The translations under genes were made by a program, and so were the position numbers. The notes below the pieces were generated by a model. The model saw nothing but the letters and a program-made list of their open reading frames with translations. It had not been told where the DNA came from and searched no databases. Shown here piece after piece: positions 58,663 through 64,000 of a stretch of DNA of 64,000 bases. The number at the start of each line of letters is the position of its first letter. Positions within the stretch are counted from its first letter, which is position 1. Origin of the DNA: Cryptomeria japonica (Eukaryota > Streptophyta > Pinopsida > Cupressales > Cupressaceae). The stretch is taken from the NCBI RefSeq assembly GCF_030272615.1, contig NC_081412.1, positions 667,474,352-667,538,351 of the forward strand, read 5' to 3'.

Positions 58663-59883
58663 AATACCCACAAGAATTGTGCACTCTTTCAGAATGCGAC
58701 CTGCTAGGAGCCTAGCCTAATTAGGAGCTTACAATGATGCCCTGTTAGGAGCAGACCATGTTAGGAGTCACCTGATTAAGGGGTTGTTATGATGAGCCCT
58801 ATTAGGAGCTTTTCCCTATTAGAAGAAAGCTCACAAGAGGATTTAAGACTCAGATGTTGAGCTACCCAGTTAAGGGATTTACAATTTAAGGCTTGTTAGG
58901 ACCTACCCGATTAAGGGATTTTGTTTGGTGCAACTGTTAGGGAAAAACAAATGAAAGATCTGGGAATAAAACTAACTGCTTGCTTGTTCAGATCCAATTG
59001 AGCTCCAATCTACTATACTCTTGCAGACACACCACACTGGTTAAGCTTCACACTCTTTTTCTCAAATCACCGACACAACAAAACATCAACAATACTGACC
59101 TAAATAACCTTTACATCTTACTCAGTTACAAAACCCTAGATACATCAAATTCAAATGAATTTACAATACACATCATCATTCAGATCATTACAACAATTTA
59201 CAAGATAATATCAATCATTGAATGATTGTAACTCATCACCGCAACTCAATCTGATAGGTAGTCAAACCCATAAAACACTCTTCTATGCTCTTCATTGTTT
59301 CCCAAGAAATTCCATCCTTAATCATGCCAAAATAGAAAATTATCTTTTCACATAGGTTGTGCCACGTCACCATCAACATTTGAGCACGATATAAATCACT
59401 GCCAAACCATAAAACATCGCCGATTAAAAGAATTTGTTATCAGTTCTAAAACCCTTCTTAAACCCTACAAAAAATACAACATAAATCATAAACATGACTT
59501 TCGATAATCAAAATATGATCCGAATCCGGTCAGAGATACATTACAATGATACAAATACATGTTCCAAATAGTAACACTTGACTCATCACCAATCTTAAGT
59601 ACCAATCAAAACATTTCCATGTTTACCGATTAAGGTTATAATTCCCAATTCACCGTCTTCATTACCGGTAAGACATTTTCAGTAGACCAAAAAGACTTAG
59701 ATGACAAAATAAACATGAAAAAACATAGTTGCCACATAGTTTTCCATCAATGACAACACAAATAGCTGATCAAAGTCATTAAGCCAATAATCTCAATCTC
59801 TTCATCACTATATCATTACCAACAATCCTTTACCAGTTCACCAACATTTACCATCAACATCAGTTATGCCAATCATGCTAACA
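58663..59883 (-). repeat. Copia D 3' LTR, truncated
   Basis: It resembles the Copia A LTR from 'atacccacaag' on, including the array of gttagga/gattaaggg words (58700-58930). The inner end GCTAACA at 59883 abuts the purine tract. The outer end has no clear TG start or TSD, so the left end is deleted or rearranged. Confidence 0.75.
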
Positions 59884-60235
59884 ATATCCCCCTTCGGTAT
59901 TGATAACAACACCAACACATTCAATTATCAACTATAAACTTCTCTGCTGCCTTCACTCGCTCTTCTTCTCCTGCACTTCATATGTCAGTTTCACCTACTC
60001 AAATTCTTCTCCTTTGGATCATATTACTTCTCCCCTTACTATTATAGTTCTTCTCCCCCTTTGATAGCAATGCCAAGGGTGCAAATGCATCACTGGTCTT
60101 CATTCCTGCTGTTGATGTCTCCAACATCTCTGCAAATCTCATCTAAGTTTCTCCCCCTGCAGAGTAGCCAACATTTCATCAATCCTCAGTGAAAAATATT
60201 CATTAAGCCCACTAGATTGATGCATCTCCTGCATC
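59884..60235 (-). promoter_or_regulatory. Copia D polypurine-tract array
   Basis: On the element strand: AAGGGGGATAT next to the LTR (59884-59896), GTAAGGGGAGAAGT (about 60029-60042), AAAGGGGGAGAAG (about 60050-60062) and GCAGGGGGAGAAA (about 60150-60162). Confidence 0.8.
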
Positions 60236-61056
60236 TTAGTTGATCTTATGTAGGGGTCTGACCCCTAATTTACCTCTTAGGTACTCAAAGGTAGTTTTTG
60301 ACAAAGGTTTAGTGAAGATGTCTACTAACTGCTCTTTTCTTGTCACATATTCCATTCTAACTTGCTTCTTATATACTCTTTCCCTTAGAAAGTGATATTT
60401 CAATTCTATATGCTTTGTCCTTGTATGTAACATAGGTTTTTAGATATATTAATAACACTAGTATTGTCACAACAAATAATCACCGGTTCAGATATATCTT
60501 GATTAAAACCTTACAACACATGTCTCATTTAGATTGTCTATACAATTCATAGATGCTGGAACATATTATGCTTCAACTGTTAACAATGATACACATGTTT
60601 TCTTTTACTTGTCCAAGCAACCAATCTACCTCCAAGAAGAAAAGCTCCACTGATAGTGCTTTTCTGATCATCAACATTGTCTTCTCAATCTGCACCAGTA
60701 AACACTTTCAAAGAAAAATCACTTTTATAAGGATACCATAAGCCATAATCTACCGTGCCTTTTAGACGTCTAAATATCCTTTTCACTGCTACCAAGTGAG
60801 TCTCCTTGGGATCTTTCTGAAATCTAGCAACCAATCCAACAACATGTGCAATATCTGGTCTACTGTGAGCAACATAATGCAGCTTACCAATCATAGACCT
60901 GTATTTCTTTTCATCTACAAAGGGTGAATCATCTTGTTTATACAATTTACAATCTGTCACCATCAAATTACCGACCGATTTACAATCTTTCATGCCAAAA
61001 AATTTCAATACTTCTTTTACATATTTGGTCTGACAGATAAATATTCCACCATCCAA
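60236..61056 (-). pseudogene. Copia D RNase H and Pol C-terminus
   Basis: The frame 61056-60685 reads TKYVKEVLKFFGMKDCKSVG, HSRPDIAHVVGLVARFQKD and VAVKRIFRRLKGTVDYGLWY. The frame 60433-60236 has KHIELKYHFLRERVYKKQVR and VDIFTKPLSKTTFEYLRG, then the final stop. The middle RNase H part (60680-60440) is broken by stops and frame changes. Confidence 0.9.
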
Positions 61057-61065
61057 TTGCTGGAC

Positions 61066-62013
61066 CTACAACCTAATAAAAAATTTAATCTCACCAATAA
61101 GAGGCATTTCAAATTCTTTCTTCATCTCCTCAGCAAAATCCATACATAAATCATCATCACCACCAAAAATTATATCATCAACAAAAAATTCTGCTATCAA
61201 TATTCTATCTCCGCCAGTCTTCAAATATATGTTATTGTCCTCACCGGTATGTTGGAATCCTATCTTGATCAAATGTTTATGCAATATTTCAAACCATGCT
61301 CTTGGTGCTTGCTTCAAACCATATAGTGCCTTGTGTAACTTGCAAACCATATTTTCATCTTCACTTAGTGCAAATCCATCTGGTTGTTCTATATATACTT
61401 ATTCTTCCAAGATACCATTCAAAAAAGTTGATTTAATGTCCATCTGATATACCTTAAATCCTTTAAAAGCAGCAAAGGCAAGTAACATTATTACACCTTC
61501 AAATCTTGCCACTTGTACAACTATTTCACCATAGTCTTCTCCTTATTCTTGTGCATAGCCTTTGCATACAAGTCTTGCTTTATTCCTTACAACCTCGCCA
61601 TCTTCATTTAACTTGCTTCTAAAAACCCATTTTTTACCCATAACATTCTTGTGTTTTGGTCTGGGAATAAGTGTCGAGGTCTTGTTTTTCTCTATTTGAT
61701 CCAATTCCTCATTCATAGCATTAATCCAATCATCATCCTTCAATTCTTCTGTTACTGTTTTAGGCTTAATAGTAGAAATCAGATAGGAATTTTCTCTGAT
61801 TTTCCTCCTAGTCTGTACACCAGCATTCTTATCTCCTATAATTTGGTTTTCTGAATGATTTAATCTAACATACCTTTTTATTATCGATTCTGGTGCTATG
61901 AATTCTTCTTCATGTTCATCACCTTCTTCATCGCTTTCTTCATTTACCGGTTGAGCACCTATTTCTACATTGTTCTGTTCATTATTCTTTTGCACTTCTA
62001 GTTCTATAAACAC
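61066..62013 (-). pseudogene. Copia D reverse transcriptase
   Basis: The frame 62013-61543 holds an acidic linker (ESDEEGDEHEEEF) and the RT start KNVMGKKWVFRSKLNEDGEV with KARLVCKGYAQE. The frame 61350-61066 has KALYGLKQAPRAWFEILHKH, the intact active site FVDD (61185-61174), and EFEMPLIGEIKFF. The part between them, with the QMDIKS-type motif, is interrupted by stops near 61540 and 61400. Confidence 0.9.
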
Positions 62014-62873
62014 AAGTTTTTCTTCATCATTTTCAGGCTCAGATCTGCTAGTCTCATCAGCTTTCTTAGAGAATTTGTCAACCTAACATTTACACTTTCA
62101 ACTATCTTTTTAGTTCTCTTGTTATAACATTTTAATGATTTAGTCTTGGTAGAGTATCCAAGAAATATCCCTTCATCACACTTAGTATCAAATTTTCTAG
62201 TTTTATCATTACCTTTCTTTAGTACTTGGTTCAAAGTATAAACAACTGTACTAATTGCTTCCCTTCAAAACATCTTAGGTACTTCACCTTGTATCATCAT
62301 TGTTCTAGCAACTTCTACAATTTTCATGTTCCTTCTCTTAGCAATTCCATTTTGTTGTGGAGTTCTAGGTGCTAACATCTACCTCTTAATTCCACGTTCA
62401 TCACAAAACTCAACAAACTCATTAGAAGTGAATTCACTTCCCCGTTCAGATCTCAAACATTTCAAACTCCTCCCAGTTTCCTTTTCAACTAAATCTTTAA
62501 ATGCCTTGAATTTATTGAATGCCTCAAACTTTTCTTTCAGAAAAGTTACCCACAACATCTTTGAAAAATCATCAGTAAAGATCATAAAGTGCTTATCACC
62601 ATAATAGCTTCTAGTCCTCAAAGGAACACATAGATCAATATGAACTAAATCAAGGAAATGCTCTGAAGAAAAAAAATTACTCTTAAAAGATATAGAAGTC
62701 ATCTTACCCATCTGACAATCCTTACACAACACATTGTTCGGTTTCACAAGCTGGGGAATACCTCTCACAATACTTAATTTTCTAATCTTTATCAAATTGT
62801 CAAAGTTTGCATGACAAAAACTCTTGTGCCATAACCGACTGTCTTCAATCTTCGCCACAAAACAACTATTCAC
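62014..62873 (-). pseudogene. Copia D integrase with altered DDE triad
   Basis: The frame 62873-62379 has the zinc domain (HKSFCHANFDNL, CKDCQMGKM), the first Asp in VHIDLCVP (family HTDLCGP), DDFSKMLWVTFL, and LRSERGSEF where the family has LRSDQGGEF. The catalytic Asp codon is GAA (Glu; plus 62445-62447). After stops the frame 62234-62004 carries GIFLGYSTKTKSLKCYNKRT. The Asp-to-Glu change in addition to the stops makes activity unlikely. Confidence 0.88.
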
Positions 62874-62927
62874 ATTAGTATTCAGATGAAAAAGATTACC
62901 TCTAGTCTACTTTCTAGTAGCCATCAA

Positions 62928-64000
62928 CTATCCTTTACTTCCAAGGATCCTGCACACTCCACTCTTAAATTCAAGATGATATCCTTTATCATTTAATTGT
63001 CCAACACTCAGTAAGTTATATTTTAATCCATCTACCCAGAAGACATCATCTACATTACTTTTTCCATTCAATGAAATAGATCCTTTACCTTTAACCATGC
63101 AGGGTGAGTTGTTACCAAACCTTACCACACCACCATCAAATTCTTCAAGAGATATGAACTTGTTTCTATAACCGGTCATGTGGTGTGGCCAACCACTATC
63201 TATCATCCATTCATCACTGTTATCCATATGTGATACCAAATCTTTTTCATCAGTCAAATCATCCTTCACAACAACAAAGAAAATTTTCCTCATTATCCTC
63301 TAACTCAGATTCCTCATCAATCACACCTTCATCCACTGCAACATAGCAATGTTTCTTTCCTTTTCCTTTAAATTTCCTGAACTTTTCCTTTTTATCACCA
63401 TTAAGACAATTTGTAGCAATGTGTCCAATCTTATTGCAGGAAAAACACTTCAAAGGAAGTTTACCTTTGTACTTTCTCGTGCCTCTAGGAAATCTTTTAG
63501 CCAATAGTGTCTCAAGTTCCATCAAATGATCTTCATCATCACCATCTCCTTTGTTGTTGCCATGACTAGACATGCAGTCATGATTCTAACAAATATCCTT
63601 TCCTTTCTTCATAGATGTACTGGTTACATAAGCTTCAAAAGTAGATTCAGATGACTTAGAAACACTATTATCAAATTTGTTTAATTCAAATGCAGTCAAT
63701 TTACCAATAAGGGAATCAACAATAATTTTATCTTTAGAAACAAATCTTAATTCTTGTATTGCAAATACCCTAATAGCATATTGTAGTAAGAGGTATCTAA
63801 ATATCTTACTAACAACAGTATCATCTTCAATTTTACCTCCAACACTCTTAATACCGCCTACAACTTCCTTAATCCTTTGTCCATATTGTGTTATATTCTC
63901 ACCACCAACCATTCTCATATCATCAAATTTACCTCTTAAACTTTCTTCCTTAGACCTTTGTAAATGTTCATCACCTCCATAAATTACTTCTAATTTCTCC
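62928..64000 (-). pseudogene. Copia D gag and protease, cut by window edge
   Basis: The frame 63293-62928 has the protease motif WMIDSGWPHHMTG and NLLSVGQLNDKGYHLEFKSG. The frame 63573-63259 has an intact CCHC knuckle (CFSCNKIGHIATNC) and an acidic tail. The frame 63918-63586 has ENITQYGQRIKEVVGGIKS and LIGKLTAFELNKFD. Gag continues past the right edge. Frames are separated by stops or small shifts. Confidence 0.9.

Larger units (their letters stand above)
58663..64000 (-). mobile_element. Copia D: Sirevirus-like element, partial at both window edge and left LTR
   Basis: Minus-strand copia element with 3' LTR remnant, polypurine tracts, RNase H, RT, integrase, protease and gag. Gag runs off the right edge, so the 5' LTR is not in the window. 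The 3' LTR lacks the outer about 430 bases found in the related Copia A LTR. Many stops are present. Integrase has lost a catalytic Asp, while RT keeps FVDD and gag keeps a full CCHC knuckle. Confidence 0.88.

Noticed and set aside
1-64000. CRISPR arrays, prophage, operons or other prokaryotic systems
   Set aside because: No spaced short repeats, ribosome-binding-site patterns or bacterial gene clusters were seen. The content is plant nuclear DNA.
1-64000. tRNA and rRNA genes
   Set aside because: The only tRNA-like sequences recognised are the 10-12-base primer-binding sites of the elements. No full cloverleaf or rRNA segment was seen by eye; a tRNA-finding program would be decisive.

Overview
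The window looks like nuclear DNA of a seed plant with a large, repeat-rich genome. A gymnosperm is possible but not proven. The reasons are one intron-containing host gene of plant type with a plastid/mitochondrion-like leader, long AT-rich intergenic stretches, nested LTR retrotransposons with initiator-tRNA-Met primer sites, and heavily decayed repeats. I found no bacterial features, CRISPR array, rRNA or tRNA gene.

Layout. Positions 1-12,200 are AT-rich and almost gene-free, with an AT microsatellite cluster (1195-1496) beside a small GC-rich minisatellite (about 1589-1760), and a 393-bp tandem duplication (8501-9286). A decayed LINE ORF1 fragment lies at about 12,180-12,900 (+). The only convincing host gene is a two-exon fold-type-I PLP aminotransferase on the minus strand (exon 1 18056-17814, exon 2 15935-14787, 463 aa predicted). 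A 205-bp tandem duplication lies just downstream of its stop. A decayed minus-strand coding relic of unknown family (22,633-24,180) and a telomere-like CCCTAA-rich tract (24,904-25,320) follow.

From 25,342 to 47,558 there is a three-level nest, each level with matching target-site duplications: Copia B (minus strand, LTRs 25342-26547 and 46336-47558) was hit by Copia A (26710-41873, minus strand, both LTRs 1518 bp), which was hit by a Ty3/gypsy chromovirus G (31908-39683, minus strand, TSD TGAAC). Each carries gag, protease, integrase, reverse transcriptase and RNase H. The copia order is PR-IN-RT-RH and the gypsy order is PR-RT-RH-IN-chromodomain. All three have nonsense codons, and A and G also carry clear active-site or zinc-ligand losses.

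From 49,174 to 58,180 a second decayed minus-strand reading frame of unknown family is split by Copia C (50634-57595, plus strand, TSD GTAAC). With one TSD copy and the element removed, the frame continues across the site. From about 58,663 to the right edge lies Copia D (minus strand). Its 3' LTR is cut short on the left and its 5' LTR lies outside the window.

The four copia elements resemble the Sirevirus lineage: tRNA-iMet primer site where it can be seen, several CTCCCCC/GGGGGAG polypurine tracts before the 3' LTR, and matching pol motifs. The most interesting signals are the nest itself, a telobox + RCCGAC + TATA arrangement in the LTRs of A and C, a strong CAG-to-TAG nonsense pattern that suggests decay of methylated cytosines, and the two unknown relic reading frames. 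I see no clearly new functional system.
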